Made by a program: the position numbers and the translations under genes | Assembly (NCBI GenBank): GCA_016235045.1 | Contig: JACRME010000033.1 | Span: forward strand, 62,001-126,000 | Origin: Nitrosomonadales bacterium | GTDB lineage: Bacteria; Pseudomonadota; Gammaproteobacteria; Burkholderiales; Gallionellaceae | Length of the DNA: 64,000 nucleotides | Direction: 5' to 3' | The notes under the pieces: model-generated | What the model saw: only the letters and a program-made list of their open reading frames with translations | What the model was told of the DNA's origin: nothing | Database searches by the model: none | Shown here: one piece after another, positions 37,286 to 46,302 of the stretch | Position numbering within the stretch: the stretch's first letter is position 1 | How the letters are laid out: the number at the start of each line of letters is the position of its first letter

Positions 37286-38026
37286 ATGCAAGGCAAAACG
37301 GCATTGGTAACGGGTGGGGCAAAACGCGTCGGCGCGGCCATCGTGCGCCGTTTGCATGAGGCGGGCGCCAACGTCGCCATCCATTGCCGCGGTTCATTGT
37401 ACGACGCTCTGGCGCTGCGCGCAGAGCTGAATGAAAAGCGCGCCGACTCGGCCTGCGCCGTGCAGGCCGACCTGCTGGAACTGAGTACTCTGCCGCGCGT
37501 GATCGAGGAGGTAGTGCAGCAATTCGGTCATCTCGATGCGCTGGTGAACAACGCCTCCAGCTTCTATCCCACGCCGCTGGAAACAGTGAGCGAGCAGCAA
37601 TGGAACGACTTGCTGGGCACCAACATGAAAGCGCCGTTGTTCCTGGCGCAGGCCGCCGCGCCGGAGTTGCGCCGACGCCACGGCTGCATCGTCAACATCG
37701 TCGATATCCACGCCGATTTCCCGATGCACGGACATCTGCTTTATAACGTCGCCAAATCCGGGCTGGCAGCGCTGACGCGCGCACTGGCGCAGGAACTGGC
37801 GCCGCAGATCCGCGTGAACGGCGTTTCGCCCGGCGTCAACCTGTGGCCGGAAAGCGAAGCCTGGCAAGACCAGGAACAACGCCGCAGGATCATCGCGCAC
37901 ACGCTGCTCAAGCGCGAGGGCGAACCGGATGACATCGCCAGGACTGTAAAATTTTTGATTGCCGATGCGCCTTACATTACCGGGCAGATTATTGCGGTGG
38001 ATGGCGGGCGGAGTATCAATCTTTAG
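37286..38026 (+). CDS. Pteridine reductase (FolM-like SDR)
   Basis: A 246-residue SDR. The cofactor motif TGGAKRVGAAIVRRLHEAGANVAIHC with the Arg after the glycine loop is typical of NADPH-dependent pteridine reductases. LVNNASSFYPTPLETV, the catalytic YNVAKSG, and RVNGVSPGVNLWPE follow. Likely reduces dihydromonapterin or dihydrobiopterin. It is followed by a repeat and then ttcA. Confidence 0.88.
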   Translation: MQGKTALVTGGAKRVGAAIVRRLHEAGANVAIHCRGSLYDALALRAELNEKRADSACAVQADLLELSTLPRVIEEVVQQFGHLDALVNNASSFYPTPLETVSEQQWNDLLGTNMKAPLFLAQAAAPELRRRHGCIVNIVDIHADFPMHGHLLYNVAKSGLAALTRALAQELAPQIRVNGVSPGVNLWPESEAWQDQEQRRRIIAHTLLKREGEPDDIARTVKFLIADAPYITGQIIAVDGGRSINL

Positions 38027-38046
38027 TGGCGAAGTGAATTACTTGT

Positions 38047-38130
38047 CTACCCCCATCCTAACCTTCCCCCTGCAAGGGGGAAGGAACTACCTCCCTCCCC
38101 CTTGCAGGGGGAGGGCTGGGGTGGGGGTAG
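38047..38130. repeat. C/G-rich interspersed inverted repeat between the pteridine reductase and ttcA
   Basis: CTACCCCCATCCTAACCTTC with CCCCTGCAAGGGGGAAGG at the left; CCCTCCCCCTTGCAGGGGGA with GGGCTGGGGTGGGGGTAG at the right. Compared with 23576-23673 the two half-sites are in opposite order, as expected for an element whose ends are interchangeable. An open frame crosses it and its TAA overlaps the ttcA ATG (TAATG at 38157-38161). Confidence 0.85.
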
Positions 38131-38158
38131 AGTACCTATTTAACGAAAAGAATTTTTA

Positions 38159-39004
38159 ATGAACGACATCACCCAACCCATCCATTTCGAACATCACTCC
38201 ACCAACTTCAACCGCCTCAAGGGCCGGCTGGAGCACATGGTCGGCAAGGCCATCGGCGACTTCAATATGATCGAAGCGGGCGACACCGTGATGGTGTGCC
38301 TCTCCGGTGGCAAGGACTCCTACACGCTGCTCGACATTTTGCTCACGCTGAGAAAGCGCGCGCCCATCGACTTCAAGATCGTGGCGATGAACCTCGACCA
38401 GAAGCAGCCCGGCTTTCCCGCCGATGTGCTGCCGAATTACCTGAAGAAGATCGGCGTGGATTTCCACATCGAGACGCAGGATACCTACTCCATCGTCAAG
38501 CAGAAAATCCCCGAGGGCAAAACCACCTGTTCGCTGTGCTCGCGTTTGCGACGCGGAATTATTTATAAAGTGGCAGGCGAACTGGGCGCGAACAAGATTG
38601 CGCTGGGACATCACCGCGACGACATGATCGAGACGTTGTTCCTCAACATGTTCTTCGGCGGCAAACTCAAGGCCATGCCGCCCAAACTGGTCACCGACAA
38701 GGGCGACCACATTGTCATCCGTCCGCTTGCCTATTGCGCCGAAAAAGACATCGCCCGCTACGCGCGCGGCATGGAATTCCCCATCATCCCGTGCAACCTG
38801 TGCGGCTCGCAGGAAAACCTGCAACGCCAGAACATCAAGCAGATGCTTACGCAGTGGGAGAAGGAATATCCGGGGCGCAGCCAGACCATTTTCACCGCCA
38901 TGCAGAACGTCAAACCGTCGCACCTGCTGGATGGAAGCTTGTTTGACTTCAGGAATATGCAGACAGGCGCGGTGGTAGATGAAGGGGATGTGGCGTTCGA
39001 TTAG
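38159..39004 (+). CDS. ttcA: tRNA 2-thiocytidine biosynthesis protein TtcA
   Basis: Thiolates C32 of several tRNAs, using an Fe-S cluster and ATP. The PP-loop is SGGKDS at residues 49-54. The cluster cysteines are C124 and C127 (TTCSLCSR), with a third in [11 protein letters not shown]. The 281-residue length is normal. It begins directly after an interspersed repeat, so its native upstream region may have been displaced. Confidence 0.97.
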   Translation: MNDITQPIHFEHHSTNFNRLKGRLEHMVGKAIGDFNMIEAGDTVMVCLSGGKDSYTLLDILLTLRKRAPIDFKIVAMNLDQKQPGFPADVLPNYLKKIGVDFHIETQDTYSIVKQKIPEGKTTCSLCSRLRRGIIYKVAGELGANKIALGHHRDDMIETLFLNMFFGGKLKAMPPKLVTDKGDHIVIRPLAYCAEKDIARYARGMEFPIIPCNLCGSQENLQRQNIKQMLTQWEKEYPGRSQTIFTAMQNVKPSHLLDGSLFDFRNMQTGAVVDEGDVAFD

Positions 39005-39006
39005 CC

Positions 39007-39117
39007 GTCATTCCGGCGCAGGCCGGAATCCAGTTAAAAGAAAATTCCTGCAACGCAGGGCAAACCCCAAGGGCATGTTGAATAACTGCACTGGATTCCG
39101 GCCTGCGCCGGAATGAC
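39007..39117. repeat. Interspersed repeat with perfect 27-bp inverted ends
   Basis: GTCATTCCGGCGCAGGCCGG with AATCCAG at 39007-39033 is the exact reverse complement of 39091-39117; the 57-bp centre is unrelated. It fills the gap between convergent ttcA and the YhcH-type gene. The GTCATTCC...GGAATCCAG type is known as an interspersed repeat in many proteobacteria. Confidence 0.85.
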
Positions 39118-39124
39118 AAGACGC

Positions 39125-39583
39125 CTAGGGTGCCGGATTCACCGCCACCTTGAAAATCACCTTGCGGATATCTCCCTTGCCCACCAGCGGCGCATGCGCA
39201 TCCTCCGGGAAGAAAATGCAGAAATGATCCGGCGGCACGGCGATCCACGAAGCAGGCGCATCGTGGAAGAAGCGGATATCCTTCTCCATACTGTGTTCGC
39301 TCACCGGGTTGAGACAATCCTCCAGCGGCTTCCACCCCATCGTCTCGTCGCCTTCCAGCACTAGCTGGATATCGATGTACTTGCGATGCGCCTCCAGCTT
39401 TGCCATGTCTTTCATCTTCGCAGGCACCTGCTCCACGATGGCGATCAGGTCGTCGCCGACAATGTTGTAGCGGCCGGGCGCGATGGCGAACAGGTCGGTG
39501 TTGCGGATGTAGTCGAATACGCGCGGGAACAGCGGATGCAGGTCGGCGTAGCGGGATGATTGGGAGAGGGAGGAGAAGATCAT
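39125..39583 (-). CDS. YhcH/YjgK/YiaL family protein (DUF386)
   Basis: A 152-residue cupin-like protein. The KYIDIQLVLEGDETMGWKPL motif, the acidic SEHSMEKDIRFFHDAP and the C-terminal PEDAHAPLVGKGDIRKVIFKVAV with its metal-binding His and Glu are family hallmarks. Members of the family are linked to sugar or sialic-acid metabolism, but no such genes are nearby. Function here unknown. Confidence 0.9.
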   Translation of the reverse strand: MIFSSLSQSSRYADLHPLFPRVFDYIRNTDLFAIAPGRYNIVGDDLIAIVEQVPAKMKDMAKLEAHRKYIDIQLVLEGDETMGWKPLEDCLNPVSEHSMEKDIRFFHDAPASWIAVPPDHFCIFFPEDAHAPLVGKGDIRKVIFKVAVNPAP

Positions 39584-39647
39584 AACGGGAGCACTTTAAA
39601 TATGAGCAAAGTCGATAAATTTCATAACTAGGAACTTCAAAGGTTGG

Positions 39648-40481
39648 TTACTTGTATTCATCCGTGTACGAAATTAGATCTGGCGCACTACCAGTTCGAT
39701 TCGCGAATTCAATTACAAGGTCATGCCCAAATGAAATTAAATGAGTACCGTTCTCTTTTGATGGGAGATGAAAATTCCCATTGAGAATTCCACCATAAGA
39801 TACAGGTCTGGCTGCAATCCCATTTTTTGGAATAACTGACGAACCAACCGATATATCCTGCATGGTGGAATACTTAAACAACCCAGAATTTATGGTTGCT
39901 ATAACGTTATGCCAATGCTCTTTGATTACATCATGCTCCGCATATATTTCAACGAACCAGCGGTTTACCTCATCTGGAGTGGCGGTAATCTCTTCACAGA
40001 AAAGAAAGGAGAAAGGAATTTTCACCTTAGTGCGCTCTTGATTAACTCGTTGATGGACATTAATTGCCATACGCTTAACTAGCCAAAGGCGCTCCAGCGC
40101 ATCACGAAGATCATTTTTCGTACGCAGTACGCTCTTTACCTCGCCAACGCCACAGATACTTTCAATGGGGAAAAATCTTTGATGAGCAGAGTTTTCAAAT
40201 TTTGGCGTAACGGCAGAATCATAAAGAATGATGTCCATCTGTGGACTTACTTGTTCAGTTGCATTTATTGCAAATCCAGAGCCGACTTGAAGCCTCTCAG
40301 GAATAAATAGTTGCAGAAACTCTTTTACCAACCCCTCTCTGTATGTCCCAAACTCACCCGGGTGAGCAATTTTGTTCTTTTTGGTAGGGTCAAAGAAAAC
40401 ATCACGCGACAACTCCAAATATGAACTGACAAAATGCTCAATTTTGTCCTTGAGCAAACGAGTGAATATTTGGTTTGGCAA
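39648..40481 (-). CDS. DUF6602-like protein with PD-(D/E)xK-type motif
   Basis: A 277-residue protein, clearly more A+T rich than the surrounding genes. GTYREGLVKEFLQLFIPERLQVGSGF, SPQMDIILYD and GVGEVKS match the DUF6602 pattern. The Asp83...Glu114-x-Lys116 arrangement resembles the PD-(D/E)xK nuclease core. No partner helicase or methylase is adjacent. It lies next to a HigBA-type pair, which suggests a small acquired defence or stability island. Nuclease activity is inferred only. Confidence 0.72.
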   Translation of the reverse strand: MPNQIFTRLLKDKIEHFVSSYLELSRDVFFDPTKKNKIAHPGEFGTYREGLVKEFLQLFIPERLQVGSGFAINATEQVSPQMDIILYDSAVTPKFENSAHQRFFPIESICGVGEVKSVLRTKNDLRDALERLWLVKRMAINVHQRVNQERTKVKIPFSFLFCEEITATPDEVNRWFVEIYAEHDVIKEHWHNVIATINSGLFKYSTMQDISVGSSVIPKNGIAARPVSYGGILNGNFHLPSKENGTHLISFGHDLVIEFANRTGSAPDLISYTDEYK

Positions 40482-40530
40482 TTGAAATAATCTCCTGAAC
40501 TGTTCAAATGCACTTATAAAGTGATTTCAC

Positions 40531-40812
40531 TTATGCTGCTTTCTTCAACCGCATCTCCAGCCGAATCTCCGCTGCCGCCAGCATGTTGACCAGCGTGTCG
40601 AGGGAGAACACATCGATCTTGCCGCGCATCAGGTCGGAGATGCGCGGCTGGGTAACGCCGAGCGTCTTGGCGGCTTCGGCCTGGGTCATGCCGCTGCTGC
40701 GGATGTATTCGGTGATGGCGCGCATCAGTTCGGCGCGCGCTTTCATATTAGCGGCATCGCCGGGAGTGTCTTCGATGGCGTCCCACACGCTTTTGAATCG
40801 TTGCTTGCTCAT
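40531..40812 (-). CDS. XRE-family antitoxin (HigA-like)
   Basis: A 93-residue helix-turn-helix protein. The HTH is SGMTQAEAAKTLGVTQPRISDLMRG at about residues 39-63, and a C-terminal helix (LVNMLAAAEIRLEMRLKK) follows. It is the antitoxin and likely autorepressor of the Gp49-like toxin directly upstream, whose stop overlaps its ATG (ATGA). Toxin-first order is typical of HigBA. Confidence 0.9.
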   Translation of the reverse strand: MSKQRFKSVWDAIEDTPGDAANMKARAELMRAITEYIRSSGMTQAEAAKTLGVTQPRISDLMRGKIDVFSLDTLVNMLAAAEIRLEMRLKKAA

Positions 40813-41147
40813 TTCGCACCTCGCATGAGTTCGTTATAGCGTTTGCTTGCCAGCGCGATGTCCTGCGCGGAAGTCCTTTGCGTTTTCTTCTGGAAGCAGT
40901 GCAGTACGTAGACCGCATCTTTGAGTTTGGCGATGTAGATCACGCGAAACGCACCAGCCTCATCCAGAACCCGAATTTCTTGCACGCCTGCACCGATGGT
41001 TTTCATCGGCTTCCAGTCATCCGGCTCCTCGCCGTATTGCACTTTGTCGATCTGATATCCGGCTTCGCGACGGGCGGAAAGCGGAAAATCGCGCAGGTCA
41101 TTCAGCGAGCTGCCTAGGAACTCAACCGGTTTGGGTTGTTTGTGCAT
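40809..41147 (-). CDS. RelE-fold toxin, phage Gp49-like (HigB-type)
   Basis: A 112-residue toxin of the Gp49-like/HigB group, predicted to cut mRNA on the ribosome. PVEFLGSSLNDLRDFPLSARREAGYQIDKVQYGEEPDDWKPMKTIG and VQEIRVLDEAGAFRVIYIAK, then VLHCFQKKTQRTS, are the family hallmarks. I chose the ATG at 41147; a GTG five codons earlier would overlap the palindrome at 41155-41174. Confidence 0.9.
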   Translation of the reverse strand: MHKQPKPVEFLGSSLNDLRDFPLSARREAGYQIDKVQYGEEPDDWKPMKTIGAGVQEIRVLDEAGAFRVIYIAKLKDAVYVLHCFQKKTQRTSAQDIALASKRYNELMRGAK

Positions 41148-41154
41148 GGGACGA

Positions 41155-41174
41155 TTATACACAACTTTGTATAA
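41155..41174. promoter_or_regulatory. Palindrome upstream of the HigBA-type pair (candidate operator)
   Basis: TTATACA-N6-TGTATAA is a perfect inverted repeat 8 bp before the toxin start on the minus strand. Such sites are commonly bound by HigA-type antitoxins for autorepression. The palindrome is seen; binding is inferred. Confidence 0.55.
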
Positions 41175-41227
41175 CCGAAAGGAGGCGAGAAGGGCAGTTG
41201 CCCTCCTTGCGAAAGTGTACTTGGGTG

Positions 41228-41776
41228 CTATTTCCGCTCTGGAAGCATGCGGGTCATCGTGTCATCGCGCTTGATGTAATGATGATACAGCGCAGCCACG
41301 GCATGCAGACCTATGAGGAAGTAGCCTGTGGTGCCCGCGAACTCGTGCAGTTCCTTGATCTGTTTCGAGAGTTCCTTGTTCTCGCCGATCAATGCGGGCA
41401 GCTCAAAGCCAAAGAACGGAATCGGCTTGCCGGCTGCGCTGAGCAGCAGCCAGCCGGTCAGCGGCATGCCTATCATCAGTGCATAGAGCGCCAGGCGCAA
41501 CAGCTTGGCGGACAGTTCCTGCAGCCTGGGCGGTGCGGGACGGATCACCGGAGTGGGGCCGGACAGGCGGGCGGCGATGCGCAGCCAGGCCAGTATGAAT
41601 ACCAGCATGCCGAGCGTGAAGTGCCAGGTCTTCAGTGCTTCGCGCGGATCGCTGCCTTTTTCGAACAGTTCGCGCAGCTCGATTGTGCTGTACACGGCGA
41701 CGAACAGCAGCAGCATCAGCCAGTGGATGCCGATGGTGAGTGAGCCGTAGCGGGAGGTGGTGTTTTTCCAGGTCAT
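41228..41776 (-). CDS. Cytochrome b561 family protein
   Basis: A 182-residue protein with four membrane helices, resembling the proteobacterial diheme cytochrome b561. The N-terminal His in GIHWLMLLLFVAV, the second-helix His in TWHFTLGMLVFILAWLR, and the C-terminal ELHEFAGTTGYFLIGLHAVAALYHHYIKRDD supply heme-ligand histidines. It probably moves electrons between the quinone pool and a periplasmic acceptor. No partner gene is adjacent. Confidence 0.92.
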   Translation of the reverse strand: MTWKNTTSRYGSLTIGIHWLMLLLFVAVYSTIELRELFEKGSDPREALKTWHFTLGMLVFILAWLRIAARLSGPTPVIRPAPPRLQELSAKLLRLALYALMIGMPLTGWLLLSAAGKPIPFFGFELPALIGENKELSKQIKELHEFAGTTGYFLIGLHAVAALYHHYIKRDDTMTRMLPERK

Positions 41777-41907
41777 TGTCTATCTCGGGCGGATTGGAAG
41801 GATATGGAGAAATCCTAGAGGGCGTTCCTTAAGCTCTCCTTAATTCAATCGTCCAGTTGTTCAATAGCCAAGCCTATGAGTGCAAACGCGGTGCATATTC
41901 ATATGGT

Positions 41908-43245
41908 CTACACAAACCGTGCCACCATCCCTTTCGCCAACTCGCCCCGTAGCGGTATGCGCACACGATGCCCGCTGCCGGGGGCCACGGAGAGCGGCTC
42001 GCCTTCCAGGCTGCGCATCTCCTTCAGTTCGACGATGCTGTTGCCGGTGGGATGGATGATCTCGAGTTTGTCGCCGACGCTGAAGCGGTTCTTCACGTCG
42101 ATTTCGGCCATGCCGTTCGCACAGGACACGATGTCGCCCACATATTGCTGGCGGAAGCTCTCGGAGTGGCCGCGCAGGTAGTTCTGCTGTTCGTGGGTGT
42201 GGTGGCGTTCGTAGAAACCGTCGGTGTAGCCGCGGTTGGCCAGCGCGTCCAGCGCGCCCAGCAGCTCCAGGTTGAACGGACGACCTTTCACGGCATCATT
42301 GATGGCCTGGCGATACACCTGCGCGGTGCGCGCCACGTAGTAGATGGATTTGGTGCGGCCTTCCACTTTGAGCGAATCCACGCCGATCTTCACCAGCCGT
42401 TCGACGTGCTCGACAGCACGCAAATCCTTGGAGTTCATGATGTAGGTGCCGTGCTCGTCTTCCAGCACCGGCATCAGTTCGTCCGGATGGTCCTTGCGCG
42501 AGATCATGTACACCTTGTCGGCCAGCGGGTGACGTGGTTGCGAACCGCACTCCGACAGTTCGGATTCGCCCAGCGCCTTGTCGAAATCGAAGTCGATCTT
42601 CTCGATGTGTCCTGTGCCGTCCTCAATCGCGTTGTCCACCTTGTAGTCCCAGCGGCAGGAGTTGGTGCAGGTGCCCTGGTTGGCGTCGCGGTGGTTGAAG
42701 TAGCCGGACAGCAGGCAGCGACCGGAGTAGGCGATGCACAGCGCGCCGTGGATGAACACTTCGAGTTCGATGTCAGGGCATTGCTGGCGTATCTCTTCGA
42801 TCTCGTCCAGCGACAGTTCGCGCGACAGGATCACGCGCGACAGGCCGAGCGATTTCCAGAATTTCACCGCTGCATAGTTGACGGTGTTGGCCTGTACCGA
42901 GAGATGCACCTGCATCTCCGGCCAGCGCTCGCGCACCATGGCGATGAGGCCGGGATCGGCCATGATCAGCGCGTCCGGCTGCATCTCGATGACCGGCTGC
43001 ATGTCGGCCATGTAGGTCTTCACCTTGGCGTTGTGCGGCATCAGGTTGCTGGCGACGAACAGCTTCTTGCCCAGCGTATGCGCTTCCCCAATGCCGGTGC
43101 GCAGTTCGTCCAGCTTGAATTCGTTGTTGCGCGCGCGCAGCGAGTAGCGCGGCTGGCCGGCATATACCGCATCTGCACCATAGGCGTAGGCGGTGCGCAT
43201 TTTGTCGAGGGTGCCGGCGGGGAGGAGGAGTTCGGGAGATTTCAT
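41908..43245 (-). CDS. U32 family peptidase-like tRNA hydroxylation protein (TrhP/YegQ type)
   Basis: A 445-residue U32-family protein of the length of E. coli YegQ/TrhP, which is needed for tRNA U34 5-hydroxylation. PELLLPAGTLDKMRTAYAYGADAVYAG begins the family. The four-cysteine region is GALCIAYSGRCLLSGYFNHRDANQGTCTNSCRWDY, the usual cluster-binding site. A C-terminal beta-domain follows at about residue 360. It lies 45 bp after metF on the same strand and may belong to the ahcY-metF transcript. Confidence 0.9.
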   Translation of the reverse strand: MKSPELLLPAGTLDKMRTAYAYGADAVYAGQPRYSLRARNNEFKLDELRTGIGEAHTLGKKLFVASNLMPHNAKVKTYMADMQPVIEMQPDALIMADPGLIAMVRERWPEMQVHLSVQANTVNYAAVKFWKSLGLSRVILSRELSLDEIEEIRQQCPDIELEVFIHGALCIAYSGRCLLSGYFNHRDANQGTCTNSCRWDYKVDNAIEDGTGHIEKIDFDFDKALGESELSECGSQPRHPLADKVYMISRKDHPDELMPVLEDEHGTYIMNSKDLRAVEHVERLVKIGVDSLKVEGRTKSIYYVARTAQVYRQAINDAVKGRPFNLELLGALDALANRGYTDGFYERHHTHEQQNYLRGHSESFRQQYVGDIVSCANGMAEIDVKNRFSVGDKLEIIHPTGNSIVELKEMRSLEGEPLSVAPGSGHRVRIPLRGELAKGMVARFV

Positions 43246-43290
43246 TGGGTGTATTCCCTCTTCCGCGAGCAGAAGAGGGAATGAGGTTGG

Positions 43291-44133
43291 CTATGCCCGA
43301 TAACCGAGCCGTTTCAGGATTTCCAGCGAAGCGGTCGCCTGGTTCAGCGTGTAAAAATGCATGCCCGGCGCGCCGCCAGCGATGAGTTTTTCGCATAGCC
43401 GAGTCACGACATCGAGGCCGAAATTCTGCACCGACTCCACATCGTCGCCGTAACCTTCCATTGTTTTTCGCATCCAGCGCGGAATTTCCGCACCGCAATT
43501 GTCGGAGAAACGCGCGAGTTGCGAGAAGCGCACGATGGGCATGATGCCCGGCACGACGGGCGCGGTGACGCCGAGCTTGCGGCATTCATCGACAAAGCGG
43601 AAATAGCCGTCTGCGTTGTAAAAGTATTGCGTGATGGCCGAGTTGGCGCCCGCATTCATTTTGCGCTTGAAGTTGAGCATGTCGTCGCGCGCGGACTTTG
43701 CCTGCGGATGGAACTCGGGGTAGGCCGCCACATCGATGTGGAAGTGTTCGCCGGTCTGCGAGCGGATGAACGACACCAGTTCGTTGGCATACTGGAATTC
43801 GCCGATGCTGTGCATACCGGAGGGCAGATCGCCGCGCAAGGCGACGATGTGCCTGATGCCCATGTCCTTGTAGGCGAGCAGCTGCGCGCGGACATTGTCG
43901 CGCGTGGAGCCGACACAAGACAGGTGCGGTGTCGCATGGTGTCCTTCGGCGTGAATCTGCTGGATTGTCTCCAGCGTGCGATCCTGCGTGGAGCCGCCCG
44001 CGCCGAAGGTGACGGAGAAGTATTCCGGCTTGAGTGCGGCCAGTCTCTGGCGCACAGCGGCCAACCTTTCCACGCCTTCCGGCGTTTGCGGGGGATAGAA
44101 CTCAAAGCTGATCGGGGTCTTTGCGATTGCCAT
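43291..44133 (-). CDS. metF: Methylenetetrahydrofolate reductase
   Basis: Reduces 5,10-methylene-THF to 5-methyl-THF for methionine synthesis. The 280 residues form the FAD-binding TIM barrel: ISFEFYPPQTPEG, SVTFGAGGSTQDRTLETI, HLSCVGSTRDNVRAQL and IVALRGDLPSG are typical. It sits in a run behind ahcY and its SAH riboswitch, so methionine regeneration and SAH removal are probably co-regulated. It overlaps the preceding small membrane gene by 32 bp. Confidence 0.97.
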   Translation of the reverse strand: MAIAKTPISFEFYPPQTPEGVERLAAVRQRLAALKPEYFSVTFGAGGSTQDRTLETIQQIHAEGHHATPHLSCVGSTRDNVRAQLLAYKDMGIRHIVALRGDLPSGMHSIGEFQYANELVSFIRSQTGEHFHIDVAAYPEFHPQAKSARDDMLNFKRKMNAGANSAITQYFYNADGYFRFVDECRKLGVTAPVVPGIMPIVRFSQLARFSDNCGAEIPRWMRKTMEGYGDDVESVQNFGLDVVTRLCEKLIAGGAPGMHFYTLNQATASLEILKRLGYRA

Positions 44134-44491
44134 GTTTTTTCACGAGTAGTTGTGTGGCCGCTGAACTCAGCGCCCAGGAGAAAATGCTGTACAGCGCTGC
44201 GCCCAACACGCCGTGCCAGAAACTGTCGACGGTAAACCCGCGCAGGATGGAACCGGCGAACCAGAACAGCAGTCCGTTGACGACGAAGATGAACAGTCCC
44301 AGCGTGAGTACCGTCGCGGGCAACGTCAGCACCAGAAAGACCGGGCGGATGAGCGTGTTGACGAAACCGAGGACGATGGCGGCGATGAACGCGGCCATAA
44401 AGCCGTCCACATGGATTCCGGGCACGAAATTCGCCACCGCCACAAGGGCGAGCGCGTTCAAGGTCCAGATGAGTAGCAGTCGTAGCAGCAT
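44102..44491 (-). CDS. Phage-holin-like small membrane protein (four helices)
   Basis: A 129-residue protein with four hydrophobic segments, resembling the Phage_holin_4_2 (YvlD-like) family. It includes IHVDGFMAAFIAAIVLGFVNTLIRP and LPATVLTLGLFIFVVNGLLFWFAG. Despite the family name it is usually a chromosomal gene of unknown function. I chose the ATG at 44491; the frame is open upstream inside ahcY. It lies between ahcY and metF, an arrangement also seen in other betaproteobacteria. Confidence 0.85.
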   Translation of the reverse strand: MLLRLLLIWTLNALALVAVANFVPGIHVDGFMAAFIAAIVLGFVNTLIRPVFLVLTLPATVLTLGLFIFVVNGLLFWFAGSILRGFTVDSFWHGVLGAALYSIFSWALSSAATQLLVKKHGNRKDPDQL

Positions 44492-44502
44492 TTTGAATAA
44501 GT

Positions 44503-44526
44503 GAGGGGGCGGAAAAATCCGCCCTC
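44503..44526 (-). other. Intercistronic hairpin after ahcY
   Basis: GAGGGCGGA pairs with TCCGCC(CC)CTC around a T-rich loop on the minus strand, 25 nt after the ahcY stop. No T-run follows, so it is more likely an mRNA-stabilising hairpin or weak attenuator than a full terminator. Confidence 0.35.
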
Positions 44527-44550
44527 TTTCATCATACCCGCAACCAGCAA

Positions 44551-45957
<1,407 letters not shown>

Positions 45958-45987
45958 GATGCACTCCATTCATTTGATAAGTTAATG

Positions 45988-46075
45988 AATGGGCGCCGTT
46001 GCTACATGTTGAGCCATCCTCGCCGAGCCTGACAGGTTCACCAAACGGTGACTGCTGCAGCGCCCCTCGGCGGGA
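45988..46075 (-). promoter_or_regulatory. SAH riboswitch upstream of ahcY
   Basis: On the minus strand, CCGCCGAGGGGCGCTGCAGC is followed by a small hairpin (TCACCGTTTGGTGA), AGGCTCGGCGAGG, and, after a spacer, CAACGGCGCC. CCGAG pairs with CTCGG, and GGCGC with the late GCGCC, forming the pseudoknot of the SAH riboswitch class. The 88-nt element ends about 30 nt before the ahcY ATG. This class turns on ahcY expression when S-adenosylhomocysteine builds up. Confidence 0.9.
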
Positions 46076-46091
46076 TGGGTGATTCGGTTTT

Positions 46092-46164
46092 GTAGGGTGG
46101 GCACGTGTGCCCACGCGTTTGTCGGATTGATTACCGCGTGGGCACAAAAACGTGCCCACCCTAC
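46092..46164. repeat. GTAGGGTGGGCAC interspersed inverted repeat (full copy)
   Basis: GTAGGGTGGGCACGTGTGCC then CACGCG at the left; CGCGTGGGCACAAAAACGTG then CCCACCCTAC at the right. It lies between the SAH riboswitch and the metK tail copy. Same family as 35271-35343. Confidence 0.88.
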
Positions 46165-46172
46165 ATGCTTTA

Positions 46173-46217
46173 TTACAGACCTGCGTCTGCTCGCAGAGCT
46201 GCTGCCTTATCCGTGTT
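46173..46217 (-). pseudogene. Detached second copy of the metK 3' end
   Basis: Read on the minus strand, 46217-46173 encodes [14 protein letters not shown] and a TAA stop, identical to the last 14 residues and stop of metK, 130 bp upstream. Eleven of 14 codons differ between the two copies, every one at the third position and synonymous. This looks like the leftover tail of an earlier metK allele. The 85 bp between the copies contains a perfect palindrome, TAACATCGC-TT-GCGATGTTA in minus-strand reading (46244-46263). Confidence 0.75.
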
Positions 46218-46302
46218 TTGGCTACGGCCGGTGCTTTGCACCTTAACATCGCAAGCGATGTTAGCCTGCACCGAAACACTCTCAAACCGCTTCGCGGCGG
46301 GC

